From positions 22,338,773-22,402,772 of the forward strand of contig OX155961.1 in the NCBI GenBank assembly GCA_944548615.1: 64,000 nt of DNA, in the 5' to 3' direction. The stretch's first letter is position 1. Each line of letters opens with the position of its first letter. The stretch comes from Micropterix aruncella. Its lineage: Eukaryota > Arthropoda > Insecta > Lepidoptera > Micropterigidae. The translations under genes and the position numbers were made by a program. Positions 37,020-49,000 of this stretch are shown one piece after another. The notes below the pieces were generated by a model. It did not search any database, was not told the DNA's origin, and worked only from the letters and a program-made list of their open reading frames with translations.

Positions 37020-40000
37020 CTGAAATTTGAGAGAAAACTATGTATTAACATTTTACAAAGAAGCACGATTTTTAAGAACAGGATTGGAAGGCCAATTAGT
37101 TACCCATAGACTCCTTTTTGACTATTTTACTACTGTGTTAAATTAGAATAAGGCTATACAGTCAAAAAATGATTATGCTGCAAAACCTAAACAAGTTGCT
37201 CAAATTAGGCATATATTGTTGGTATACTTTAAAATGGCGAGTACAAGTGGAAATTTTAAGTTAATCAACATAATGTTAGCAAACACTTTAAAAATTCTAT
37301 TTTGTAAAAGAAAAAATGTTTGTCCTGAAAATAATCTTCCACTCGAACTAAAATTGTCATTTTACAAGTGTGGTTATAAGTGTATGGTAAGTGTGATTAT
37401 AAGTGTATCTAATATAGAATGCATACGATCTAATACAGACAAAACTCAGAAACCGAGCAGATCAAGAGCATTCTTACCATACGTCAAGGGCGTGACAGAT
37501 CGAATAAGTAAGATGCTAAACAGATTCGATATAAAAACGATCTTCAAGCCGACCCAAAATATAGCTCGATTCTTGAGGCCTGTAAAGAATGTAATACCAC
37601 TGCAAACCCCGGGTGTGTATAAAGTCGAATGCAGTTGCGGTCTAGCTTACGTTGGACAAACGAAACGGTTCGTAGCCACACAACTGACAGAACGCATCAA
37701 AGCTGTTAGCGAGAAAAATCGGCGGACTGCGAACATATATTGGATAGCGGAAGTAACCACTGGATGCAGTTTCAAAATCCCATTGTGCTATCCAAGGAAC
37801 AATTCTACTTTCCTCGCATGATCCGGGAAGCCATTGAAATAAGAAGAACCCCGAACTTCAATAGAGATGACGGTTACAAACTCTTTTCTACGTGGAACCC
37901 TCTTCCTAAAATGTTCCCGCCGCTGAACGCCGAACGCAAGGACGTAAGACAGGATACAGTGAGTGTTGTGTGCAAGACGGATTTTTGAAATTCGCGCGCT
38001 CCGAGCCCGGGCTGCCACCACTGTTATACCTACGCAGTGGCGGCAGCCTACCTGCAAAACAACGGATTGCCAGCTCTTTCAGTCTACCCTGGACAGCAGC
38101 GGTTTCAACGTCACCGAAACGTCGGGTGCTACAAATTTCACGCGATTACCAAATTTCACCAACATTATTTTGGTTTTTTCTTTCATTTAATTTACTTGGT
38201 TAATTTTTACTGTTATTTTAACACAATGGTCTATAATTAATCAGTTTCTTTTTTACGATTATATTATTTAATTTTTGTCTAATGAATTTACTATGATATT
38301 CAAACAAATCACGGTTAAAAGTTTTAGTGACAATTATGGAAAAACAAATAAAGATGGAACCTTTACCTCATTTATCAGGGAAAATGTTACGGCTTGGGTA
38401 TAGAGGAATTTCACAGCATCAATTATAAAAAAAAATGAGAGCTTATTATATACGATTACTATATGCTATTTTTTGATGCCTTATTAAGATTGCATAGTGT
38501 CGATTCGTGTGCGACTTGACTGTTTACCACGCGCGCTCTTGTGGCTGTCGCGAGACTAAAATAGTTTTAATGGAAAATTGATATTTTCTGTTAGTTTTTA
38601 GGTTACATGACAATTATTTTGTGAGCATTTATTTAACGATTCTTTGGTCACGAAAATGGATTTATTTTTTTCTGGCTACTAATTTCTAAGTTTTTTTATT
38701 TTTCTGGCTACTAATTTATTATGGGTAGGCATTTCTGAATGAGTTTTTGCTAGTTTTTGTATAATTATATTTTAATTTCAGTTCGAATATAGTTTTGAAA
38801 TATGTGCAATCATAATTATTTTTTAAGCATTACAAAATGCAATTTTCCTCAGCTATTTCTATTTTAATGTGTTCTAGAGTTGTCATCAGGATAAGCTATC
38901 AAAAAATCTTCATAATTGATGCAGTGAAATTACCGGAACCAATGTTACTTAAACTGCAATTATTTCAGAGTGATGATAATTGAACTTCACTTTATCCAGC
39001 ATACCCATTATATTATAAGCTAAGCTCTTCAAATCAATGAGCTGATTCAGTTTTTTTTTATTTACATTTAGTTGAGGTTTTAGTTAAAGTCAAAATGCAG
39101 TGTTTATATTATCGTCATGGGATCTCAAGCGCAGTCCCGATAGCCGCAATATGGAACTCGGAGGAATAAAGCAAGATTGTGAGGTCCGAAGGCACTAGAG
39201 CTGCAGTCTCAAGTACTATGTCACAGTATACCAAGTTAGAACACTTTGGAGCTATTGTCTGCGTCGGATTTCTCCATCCTCCGGTCTGGTCACGGGTTTG
39301 AAGTTGCTTGCGCGGCCTCTACCTAACGTAATCGGTTATTCAGTTTGAATATTCTGCGGACCGCGACGCCCTTTGCCCGCAGTGCTCACTCGGGATCGGG
39401 TGACAACTTTAAGACGTCAGGTCGACAACTACCCTCTGCTGTCATAGCAAACATGTCTCCAGAGCCCTCTGGTTATTCGCCGGCTGGGGCTTTCTCTGTT
39501 TTTCGCAGTGCAGATAGTGCTCCAGCCGCCCAATTCCGCCCGAGGTATTCCCCCGATGTTGTGATCCCAACTGCCTCCGACTGCAGGATTACAGCCGTAG
39601 CGGAATCTCACAGCAGCCCTGACAGGGTAAGCCCCTCTTCGAGGAGATTACCAGATAGGAGTTAAACCGGGAGTTGGGCAGGCAAGATGACAGAAAGAGT
39701 TTGGCCAACACCACCCAAGCTGCAAGGAGACATTAGAAACCACGAAGTTAGAACAGTAGGGCGGTGTTGACTACAACGGGCGAACCCGTCACCCCAGGCT
39801 GGTATAACAGTAAGCAAACTCTCGAGTAGCAAAACTCTGCAGGGATAGGGTGCGCTGGAAATAAGCAAGATAACAGCAAAACCCGCATTACGCGGGGGTG
39901 GGGGTTGTAAAATCTCTCGAACGATTGAATGTCTGCGTTGGCAGAGTAGCGGCCATATGCGAGACCTTAGGACTTGCGACATCGCTCGCTTCAATGGCAA

Positions 40001-40250
40001 TTTTGGTTTTAAGAGAAGCTACTGTCTGTATACTGCGACTATGTGGAGGACGGGCATTGGCTAGTAAAAGGTAAAACGATTAAGACGTATACCTGAGCCA
40101 TGTAACGCCGCATACTTTCTCTAGCGGTTTAATCAGCGACGGGTCGATAATCAGATCTTTTTTGATTCCGCAGTAGGATAGCACACTTTCTAGCTTCTTC
40201 TGCGAAATTAAAGAAAGAGACGCGAGCTTTCTTGTTTGGGAAACCTGCAT
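35216..40250 (-). CDS. Vps33B: VPS33B-like Sec1/Munc18 protein, 2 exons, complete
   Basis: Exons 40250-40093 and 37019-35216 join in phase (AG + G = Arg) to give 653 residues. SM proteins of the Vps33 type grip SNARE bundles and promote endosome-lysosome and granule fusion; VPS33B works with VIPAR/VPS16B. The product starts MQVSQTRKLASLSLISQKKL and carries LIIDPSLIKPLEKV, AVIIVDRDQDYVSSLLTPST, IFDIKCG, FNEI-like YNEIKYRHFSEVFSFL and SSLTHGLSYDEY. VDRDQDYVSSL with the following short loop resembles VPS33B more than VPS33A. Length is close to human VPS33B (617). The 3-kb intron contains a Penelope relic and repeat Q. Confidence 0.93.
37430..37990 (+). pseudogene. Penelope-like element C-terminus with GIY-YIG domain
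   Basis: The first frame reads FLPYVKGVTDRISKMLNRF and TPGVYKVECSCGLAYVGQTKR, the GIY-YIG endonuclease core. A frameshift near 37740 moves the rest to another frame: FPRMIREAIEIRRTPNFNRDDG and TWNPL, the usual Penelope C-terminus. No RT domain is present. It lies inside the VPS33B intron, antisense to the gene. Confidence 0.85.
38000..39240. other. VPS33B intron, no named feature
   Basis: AT-rich sequence following the Penelope relic, which may contribute its 3' part up to about 38240. I see no other protein or repeat. Confidence 0.4.
39240..40010 (-). repeat. Unclassified repeat Q, copy 3 (rearranged)
   Basis: 39240-39660 matches copy 2 in the same orientation (TCTGGTCACGGGTTTGAAGTTGC, GCGCGGCC, GGGATCGGGTG). 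39670-40010 contains ACAACGGGCGAACCCGTCACCCC, which is the other end of Q but on the wrong side for a single intact copy, so two partial copies or a rearrangement are present. Confidence 0.6.
40093..40250 (-). CDS. Vps33B: VPS33B exon 1 (start codon)
   Basis: ATG at 40250-40248, donor gtatac. It encodes MQVSQTRKLASLSLISQKKL through VCGVTWL plus two bases of Arg. The match to the VPS33 N-terminus (LARDQL / LFIEADLMSPLDRI pattern) and the phase fix the start. A 10-codon upstream ORF (MSVSMEIAKN-stop) precedes it. Confidence 0.9.
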
Positions 40251-40518
40251 ATTTCAATTCTTTGCAATTTCCATGGAAACCGACATAAACCGACAAACAA
40301 GCAAACCGAAACGTCATTTAAGTGTCAAATATGACGTCTCAGGAGTATTGCCAGAATTTTATTATTTCTTGAATTTCTTAAATAATAATAATAATCTTAA
40401 ATAATATTATTATTTTCGTTTTATTATCGTGGTTGAAATGTTTACAATAAACTGCTAATAGGCATGTTACATTTACGCTTTGTTTTTATCACTATAATTT
40501 AACCTTGCCGTCTTTACC

Positions 40519-40524
40519 CACGTG
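40519..40524. promoter_or_regulatory. Palindromic E-box CACGTG
   Basis: CCCACGTGACGG lies about 270 bp upstream of the VPS33B start codon. The core matches the CLEAR/TFEB-MITF-type site found at lysosomal gene promoters, though a single hexamer is weak evidence. Confidence 0.35.
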
Positions 40525-40599
40525 ACGGTAACTATACACCGCTTTTTTAGAAACGGAACGTAGAGTTAAGCGTAGCAAAACCGTAAGATTAAGTCGATT

Positions 40600-41380
40600 T
40601 GCACTTTTTTTTACCTACAAGGCATATGATTTTTTGTCGAACCCGCCTTGTTGCCTATTGGCACCATCTTCTAGATGGACATTTGTAGCATCACGCAATC
40701 AAACACTCAGGCGGTCATCCATCTCAGTATTGACTTCGGTAACAACGAGGAGAACCGGTGTCACCGTGGCTACGGACGCTACTTCTTCCTAGGGTGTCGT
40801 ATCCGTTTGCGAATTAGTCCCAACAGCGAAAACACAAATACCACAAGCAAAAGTAGATCAATTGAAGTAATAAAATCCTCATTTCATTCGAATAAATCGT
40901 ATTTTATTTTTAAAAACACAATAGCTGAGTAGTTTTGTATACACTCTTATTGCAATATCAAAATTGACAGCTATTGCACTAACAAAAAAATAGATTTATT
41001 CTTAATATTGACTTATTTAGTGAACCAACTATCTATTAAACAAAAGAAATACCAAGATCTTCCATTTAAATCCATGACCAAATGATTGAATCAATTTCCT
41101 CGTCTTCTAGACAAAAAGAAAGATTACAGATAAACATTATTTAAAAGTCATACATTATGGAATTGAGACTTTTAGACAATAATAATTTAATAATTTCCAG
41201 TGACAGTAAGCTACAACAGACGCTTCTATGTGTTATGCAATACGCAGCAACAATTGTACTTGTTTTTTTCAGAATTCCTTGTTCTCAAAGAGTAAGGCAA
41301 CCGAGTTCGTCAAAAAATTAAAAACAAATCGAACCAATTTTTATTGACTAGATACACATACTTGGGTAATTATCAAAAAA
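40600..41380. other. Intergenic, nothing recognised
   Basis: Between the divergent VPS33B and Idh3a genes. AT-rich, no supported coding frame or repeat. Confidence 0.4.
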
Positions 41381-41387
41381 CATGTAC

Positions 41388-41640
41388 ATGTGACTCACAT
41401 GATTAAAATTGTGACTAAACTGTTTCGTGACATACTTGTATTTTGTATTAATGTGAGTCACAATTATTATAAAGCCGGGTGTTAAATACAATGCTAATGA
41501 TATGTAAATTGTAAATACAAGAAAAAAAGAATTAAACGCAGCTTTGTTAACATATCCAGTTTAGTGTATACAGTATAATCCTTGCTTTACTTTACATGTT
41601 TCACGTGAGTCACATCATGTGAGTCACGAAATGTGACTAA
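41388..41640. promoter_or_regulatory. Cluster of TGAGTCA/TGACTCA sites
   Basis: AP-1/CNC-type heptamers at 41391 (TGACTCA), 41454, 41606 and 41620 (TGAGTCA, each followed by C), with another at 42205. They are also arranged as an imperfect inverted repeat, so a MITE origin is an alternative. Confidence 0.4.
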
Positions 41641-42439
41641 CATATCAACCAATTTTTGTGATAACATGACCTCACTTAATTACCATATCAAAATAACTCA
41701 CAATACAGTTGAATTGGCCACAGAATATTACTTGTATTTGCTATGTCTATGATAGGACAGAATCTGATAATAATACACAGCTTACCTTGGTTAGAATGTC
41801 ACCGTGATTCACAGGAGAAATTTCGCAATAATTTCACCAATAATTCCGTGTCGACAAATAACTGTCACTAAAATCAAAATGGCGGAGATTTGATATGGAC
41901 GGCACTTCGCATAGTATTGCCAGTTATGAAATGTGAACTTGAAATTCTAGCATTTCTACAAAAAGCTGTGACATCGTTCGTGACATCCTCTGAGTGACGC
42001 ACATGTCAAAAATGCTGGACAAACTTTACGCACCCTTTTTTATTATAAGATTCAACCTAGATTTACAGTATTTCTATTCAAACAACAGGAAATTTATATA
42101 TTTTTGCAGGTGGAAAAAGATAGGGTTTGAAAAAGAAGATACTTGAACCATATATAGCTACTGATTTTGTTCTTGTAGGGTATAAAAAGGACAATTATAT
42201 TTGTATGAGTCATGAAGGGAGAAAAAAACTAAAAAAAAGTTTTTTATGAAATTTATTAATATTATGCTATGATTACAATGTGGAAAGTCAAGAGAAGGGT
42301 GCATATTATATAAAAAAATGACAAAGCAAGGAATGTGTAACATACAACCGTGTGTATATAAACAGCAAATATGTCGGACATGAAATTATTATTTATGTAC
42401 ATCTTTTTTAAATATAACCGACTTACAAGAAAAATATCG

Positions 42440-42990
42440 AATAAATATTGAAATGCCCCTCTCTCTCTCTCGGCGACAGCGCTCTGTGCGATTAATCATA
42501 TTTCGGCCACATTCTCCACTTTATTGTATATATTCACCAGACGCTATATTGTTGCTTTGTTTAGCACCATTACTCCCGAAAAATCGGTTTGAAATTGATT
42601 TTGAACTTTGCGGTAAGAGTTTGTGCGACTATTTTTGATCTTCGAACTTTCAACACTAAACCACCACAAAGAAAGAGCCGCGTGTACTAGCAAGTTTTGC
42701 CTGTTTTTAATTCGGAAAAGAGGGATCAGTGCCGCCTGCTCACGCGATTTCGAATTACCTATTTTTGTTATTTTTTGCTACGCATTTTAACTTTAGGTTG
42801 CGCGACTTACGACCCATTTTGTACAATAGATTTTCTGAAATCGCAACTTTTTAATCATGACTAAAATTAAACTCCAAGTCGTACATCGCTATTTGTCAGT
42901 CAGTCGGAGTCGTCCGTCAGCCGCTCTTTCTTCCGATTTGACCCGCGCTTATCTTTATTATTTCCATCTTTATTGCAAAACAGTGTGCCG
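42440..42990 (+). promoter_or_regulatory. Likely Idh3a promoter and 5' UTR
   Basis: The segment before the ATG contains an arthropod initiator-like TCAGTCAGTCGG at 42896 and a CG-containing leader. A (CT)n run is at 42457-42470. The transcription start is inferred. Confidence 0.45.
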
Positions 42991-43017
42991 ATGGCCAATA
43001 GGATTGTTAGCAAATTG
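42991..43017 (+). CDS. Idh3a: Idh3a exon 1, 27 nt
   Basis: ATGGCCAATAGGATTGTTAG... then donor gtgagc. It encodes only MANRIVSKL, the start of the mitochondrial presequence, in phase 0 with exon 2. It is too short for ORF callers; the choice rests on phase, donor and presequence character. Confidence 0.8.
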
Positions 43018-46000
43018 GTGAGCTATTTATTTATCGCTAGAATAGTATAACGATCGTTTTCACTAGAAGAACGATCGGAAGGCCAGTGACATTTCCAGCA
43101 GTGGTTATGTCACTTGTGTCTTGACTTTGGGATACCGGAAAAGGATAAGGGAAAGATACATGTAAATCAAGCTTAGAAGTAATTTTGGTGGCCACAAAAT
43201 ATGAGATTCATATCATATCATGGTATTTGCTTAGTTTGCACTTTTTATTATTAATTCTACCTATCCAAAAGATTCTTCTTCTGAGATAAGGAGTAAAGTG
43301 CAAACTTATTTTTCATGGTCCTTGAGGTCGATTTTCCTCTAAATTACGTATTTAGGTGTATGCTTTTCCCCGTTTAAGGCTTTCTTTTCCTATTATGTGT
43401 TATCTTTACTCACCTGCTTTTAAAAAAAATAAGAAAGCTGGGAATTTATGCATTATTGGAATATTTCTCAAAAATGAAATGAAAAAAAAACTACTAGATT
43501 CGTTCTTTGTAATGCTAAACGAGATAGAAAAAAGCTTCAAAAACGCAATATTTCAAGACAAAAAAAAAATACATTAAAAACCAAATGTATATTTTTTAAA
43601 CTTAGTTTTTAGGATTGTTTAAAAAAACTAACTTAATCTACCGCCATATAGCTGTATTACTATTGTTGGACACTTCTATGAAGGGCTATATCTCGCTTAT
43701 TTATTGAGGCTGAATATACATTATTGCAATTTCGGAATCAGCAGGGTGAATATAGTCGGGTGACGTTAAAAAAATGTCAATATAGAACAGGTTCCTATAA
43801 TGCAATTATACCGAAAGTTGTTTCAAATATAGCAATAATTATTATTAAAATCTTCAATGCTTCATCTATTTGTTTCATGTATTCCACTTTGCTGATATGA
43901 TAACCTCTATTTTAGTAAACAAACAGTATCTATAACTTCAATTTATTGGGAACGTCTATGGAATTATAAAACATGATGAATCAACTTAATATCGGGCTCT
44001 TTGTCTGAGGATTTGTCTAAGACAGTGTTTGTCTAAGGATTCGCCTTATTTGCAACTTTTGTAGTGAGATCACACAGCGTTTTGTTTTCATATTCACTAA
44101 TGAGGGTTTTTTCTTTTTCAACAAATGATAAATTTTGTTTCGTTTATTTTTCCTGTATTTTCCATTAGACTTATCAACCCGTTCAGTGTCGTCGAGCACC
44201 AGATGCTCCTCAGATTGCCGATCCTGTGTTATAAAAAACTACCCACTTCATCTAGTAATTTTTCAGGTTAACTGCAAATAAAACGTATTATTAACCCCTC
44301 GAGCCGCGAGATTTCGCGAGCGCATGTCTTTGAAAGACTATGTATAATTATGGAAATTTTAGATTTATTACGGCGGCCGACCAACATATTAATTTCTCCC
44401 AAGCCGTTGTTGCACTTTAGAATGATTGCATATTATAACTTTAGAATACTAACTTTAGAGTCCGATCGGTCCCAACAAGGCGCAACTGTGCGCAACGTTT
44501 GAGTCCGATCGGTCCCTCTGAGGCTCGAGGGGTTAAGAATAATAAATAAGAAATCCGCCGCATAACGTAATAAAATAGGCTTGCAGCTTTTTTAAATTCT
44601 TTTATTTGTTGTTTGAGGTTTTTTTAAGGTCTTTATGACCATTGCTGATCTATTGTGTTCGCCACCTGCTATAGTTCTGCGCTAAGCCGTGTCATTTAAA
44701 AACCCCAACATTCATTTGGCGACAGATTGTTTTACCTTCTCAGGTTGGAGGTAATGACCATGTGAGGGACCACCCCTCGCAAGACTCCAGGTTGTTCGGT
44801 GTGAGGTGGTGGTATCAACTTACGAGTTATCTCCGTATTGAAAGGCGGTTTTGAATGAAGTAGAAGGAATTTATTGATCGAAGGTTTGAATATTGCCAGT
44901 TATAACGCTTGCCGAATAGTTTACGTTGACGTGAGTGTATAGATGCGCGAATTACTTTATGACGCGAGGGTTGCGTGACGGAGGTTATGTGGGAGTAGTG
45001 GATGAGGATTGTGCGTGTGCTCCTAGTATCTTGTACTGGGCACGGCTCGAGTCTGTGGGATTACAGACTGATGCTTCGAGACTCAGGGAGAATGAGGAAA
45101 GGAAACCAAAGAGCCTGATTCGTTGACCTAACTCGTGAGAGAGAGTGCCGAATGCCATCGCAACCTTGGGGGAAGGTGATCACTCGCGGAATGATAATTT
45201 GGTTGCTTTTGCGCCAGTTTATATAGGCCGATCAATGATGCAAACCAAAAATATTCCAAGTAAAAGTATTGTTTCATCGTGCTGATTCATAGCTGCACGA
45301 GTCAAAATAATAGCTGAATTGTGTCTGTGGCTTTCACTGGAAATCGATGCATTTGTTGATTGCATGTAATGGACTTAAGGTCCGTTACAACCACTTAAGT
45401 GGGTGTGTCTTTTAAGCATCAGCGGGCAACACTCGCTCATGAGTGAGGCTCGCAGCTTATACAATTCTTATTATTTACAGCTATTAAAATCTATTGTATA
45501 ATTATTATCTTATTATCTACTGTTATCAATTGACTTAACCCTTGGAGTAAATGGGTATTTTCATGGATGCATCTGTCTCTTTTGCAGGATTTTCGACGGC
45601 GCTCGACTTAAAGTACTATAACTACGAAACTACTACACCAATCATAAAAAGAACAACTGCACAATGATTGCATTGAAATTTCGAATATAGAATATTGAAA
45701 TATCATTTTGTAAAACAATTAGATAATTATGAATAAATATGAGAACGTCAAAGAAGTGAAAAAAACGCGCGACCAGATTTGGTCGACTCGTACTCAACGG
45801 ATAATTGTTTCGCGACCAGATTTGGTTGACTCATACTCAACGGGTTAAATTAAAAAATATATACTATTTTATACCAAAAATATGCTAATTTTTACTCTAT
45901 GCATCAATATGACATCAATATGACATTGCGGCAATATGCCACTCTTACCAAGGCACAAACTTAGCACCCACACCTTTAGATATTTTTGTGCCTTTGGAAA

Positions 46001-49000
46001 TCTTTCCAGACTAAGCATAGCCCGTCTTAACAGGACACAGATTAATGAGATTCTATTGTACCTACTAAAAACTACAGAGTAACACATCAGTCATGAAATA
46101 ATTTGCTGATAGTGAAAAGGTTTTAAGATATTGACCTCTGCACCATTTTTGAAGGATGTAGCATTTAAAGAAATAGAAGAAATATATCAGAAATATAATA
46201 TCTTGATATCGATTTTATTTTGTCAGATATTACTATTATTATTTATTCTGGACAGACAGCTTTGCAGATACGTCCAGATCAGATCTTGTAAAGCTAGTCT
46301 TAAACAATATTGGAATAGTTTTTAGGTACAAATCGAGTCTGTTTTAAAATTGATTGACAGAGCTTGCACTAATCACTTTGAATGGTTGTTTAATCCACAT
46401 GGTTTAACAGTCTACTTTGCAGAATATTCTGAAGAGGATTATATAACAATTTTGCACTGTCGGCAGCCTTTACCTGCCCTGACGAACCCTCTGCCCACAT
46501 TCCTCGCACCCTCTTTCCGCATTGCCTTGTAGCTCGAGAGTAAAGCTACTAGGTGGTATACTGTGGTTACGATTGACAAAAGAGACTGTGAAACTTTTAG
46601 GTAATGTAAGTTTTTTTTTCTCCATATTAGTCGCATCTGCGGCCTGCCGGGTCGAGGCTATACAGCGAGAGTAAGAGGATTTGCACATTGATACCTGGAG
46701 ATGGAATCGGACCAGAGATTTCTGCTGCTGTGCAGAAAATATTTGCCGCTGCTAACGTGCCAATCGAATGGGAGTCTGTCGATGTCACACCAGTCAGAGT
46801 GAGTTGGGTTTTAAGATTTTTATCTAGTCATTATTTATCTTAAATATTAAATCCCACATCATCCTTAAAATGACATAAAAAAACTAAAAATGCAGGATAG
46901 ATAGATCTTTAAATTCTGGCAGGCCATTACCACCAATTGGTGGTTTTTCTACGGAATAAATAAAATAAAAGAAAATACAAACGGAGCTGCCATGGAATTC
47001 ACCGACCGGAGTCGGGCCCATCATAATACTATTTTTTACAACTTCTGGGGGGTGAGCAGTGGATTCCGGACTAACGACCGGCTGTGGTAGGTTTAGGACA
47101 GCTGTCTTGCCACATGTGAGCGTTCACCTTACCACCCATTCACTCCCCCTTCGAAGCCATAGAATTTGAGATGTGCAAATTGTGATTTTAGATATTTTTT
47201 CTAGGAAAGAGTTGATTATTTTTCTGGAAAGGCCAAGATCTTTAAAGAGGTGAAATAGAGATTAGCGGCCGGCGATCTCCGTATTTATGCAATAATCGGC
47301 TTTATTTCTTCCTCCACTGCGGTTAAAGTCGCCTGTTATTGAATAAACCACTGTTATATATTAAAATGCTTGCACGAACACCCCCTACAAACAAAATTTC
47401 GAGGGTTGAAAATATGCCCCCAGTGAGTTGAAAATATTCAGCCATTGAAGTTGTTTTTATAAGTATTATTTTGATATAAACCTCACAGAGATTTTATTTA
47501 GTAATGTGTAATATTTACGGAGGTTTATATATAAATAGTTTAAAATCCTGGTTGTCCTTAGCCAAACCAGCTGACCCCTCGACTCTCTTCAGGTCCAAAC
47601 ACAATTTTGGGCTAGCTCTAAAACTACCCTCTCTGCTCTACGCCAACTCCAGAATAACCAAAAATTCGATTCTAAGCAATTCCAAGGATCCGGCAATATC
47701 GAAGCACGTAGTAAGTGGCCGTAGTGAGTCAAATGATGTACAAGCCCGCGTTGACTTCCACGAAAAGTTCCTTACTGGAATCAGCCAGAATGGCACTGGT
47801 CTGGGGTATGGCAGTACAACCATGAGCGATGTGGACTTGAAGAAGTCTCTCTTGCGGGGAGATTACGACAGCAATAGTATGGCTCACGCTATTGGCCTTC
47901 ATTGCCAGAATGATTGGACAACAATTGGAGACTTTTGCATTCCTCCTCCAATGCACTGGAAAGTAATGTTGTATGACTGGACGCCAGAGATGCTGAAATT
48001 TTATTTAAATGCCTTTCAGCATACACTTCCAGACCCCAGTAACCTCGCTCGTTGGAGCTATGCCGAGGATAGTTCATGTCCCCTTTGTAGCAACACCCCT
48101 TGCACAGCTAGACATATTCTAGCTGGCTGCAAGGTGGCCTTGGATCAAGGACGTTACACTTACCGCCACGACAAAGTCCTTGCTGTTATTCGCGAGGTAC
48201 TTAGCCATTCAGTGGCTCGTGCCAACAAGGGTTTGACAGTATCCTCCAAACCCCCAATACAGTTTGTGCGGGTTGGCTCTAAAGGCAAAAAACACCGCAC
48301 TGCAAAACCTTTCTCAATAATCGAGAAAGCTTCAGATTGGATTATGGAGGTCGATTCGGTCTCTAAGCAGTATAAATTCCCTGAAAGTCTCGGATGCACA
48401 GCCCTGCGTCCAGATATAACTCTTTACTCTCTATCTCGGAAGATGGTCCTTATCGTAGAATTAACTGTTCCATGGGAATCAAATATCCCAAAAGACCATG
48501 AGTACAAATTAAATAAATACCATGACCTTGCAAATGCCGTCACCCGGAACGGCTTCACTGTTCACCTTCACGCGGTGGAAGTAGGCGCTCGTGGCCTGCC
48601 AGCTAAATCTTTGTTTCACCTTTTTAAAGATCTTGGTCTCTCCAGGAAAATAATCAAGGCTTTTCTAGAAAAATTATCTAACACCGCGATTTCTGCATCT
48701 CAAATTCTATGGCTTCGAAGGGGGAGTGAATGGGTGGTAATGTGAACGCTCACATGTGGCAAGACAGCTGTCCTAAACCTACCACCGCCGGTCGTAAGTC
48801 CGGAATCCACCCTTCACCTCCCAGAAGTGTAATAATTATATATGATGGGCCCGATTTTTGGTCGGTGAATTCCATGGCAGCTCCGTTAGTATTTTATTTT
48901 AAATATAAAATAAATAATAATCGTTTAATGGAAGCTTGGAATGCATTGCCAGAGGAAGAAGTGATTTGTTTGTTTATACTCTTTATTGTGAAATGTCACA

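Noticed and set aside
43356..43577. 73-residue ORF in Idh3a intron 1
   Set aside because: Lys/Phe/Asn-rich translation of AT-rich DNA without homology.
46963..48905. Twin priming for the two REL pieces in opposite orientation
   Set aside because: Both pieces include the same 3' end of the element and are separated by unrelated DNA, so they are separate insertions or a duplication and not one inverted copy.
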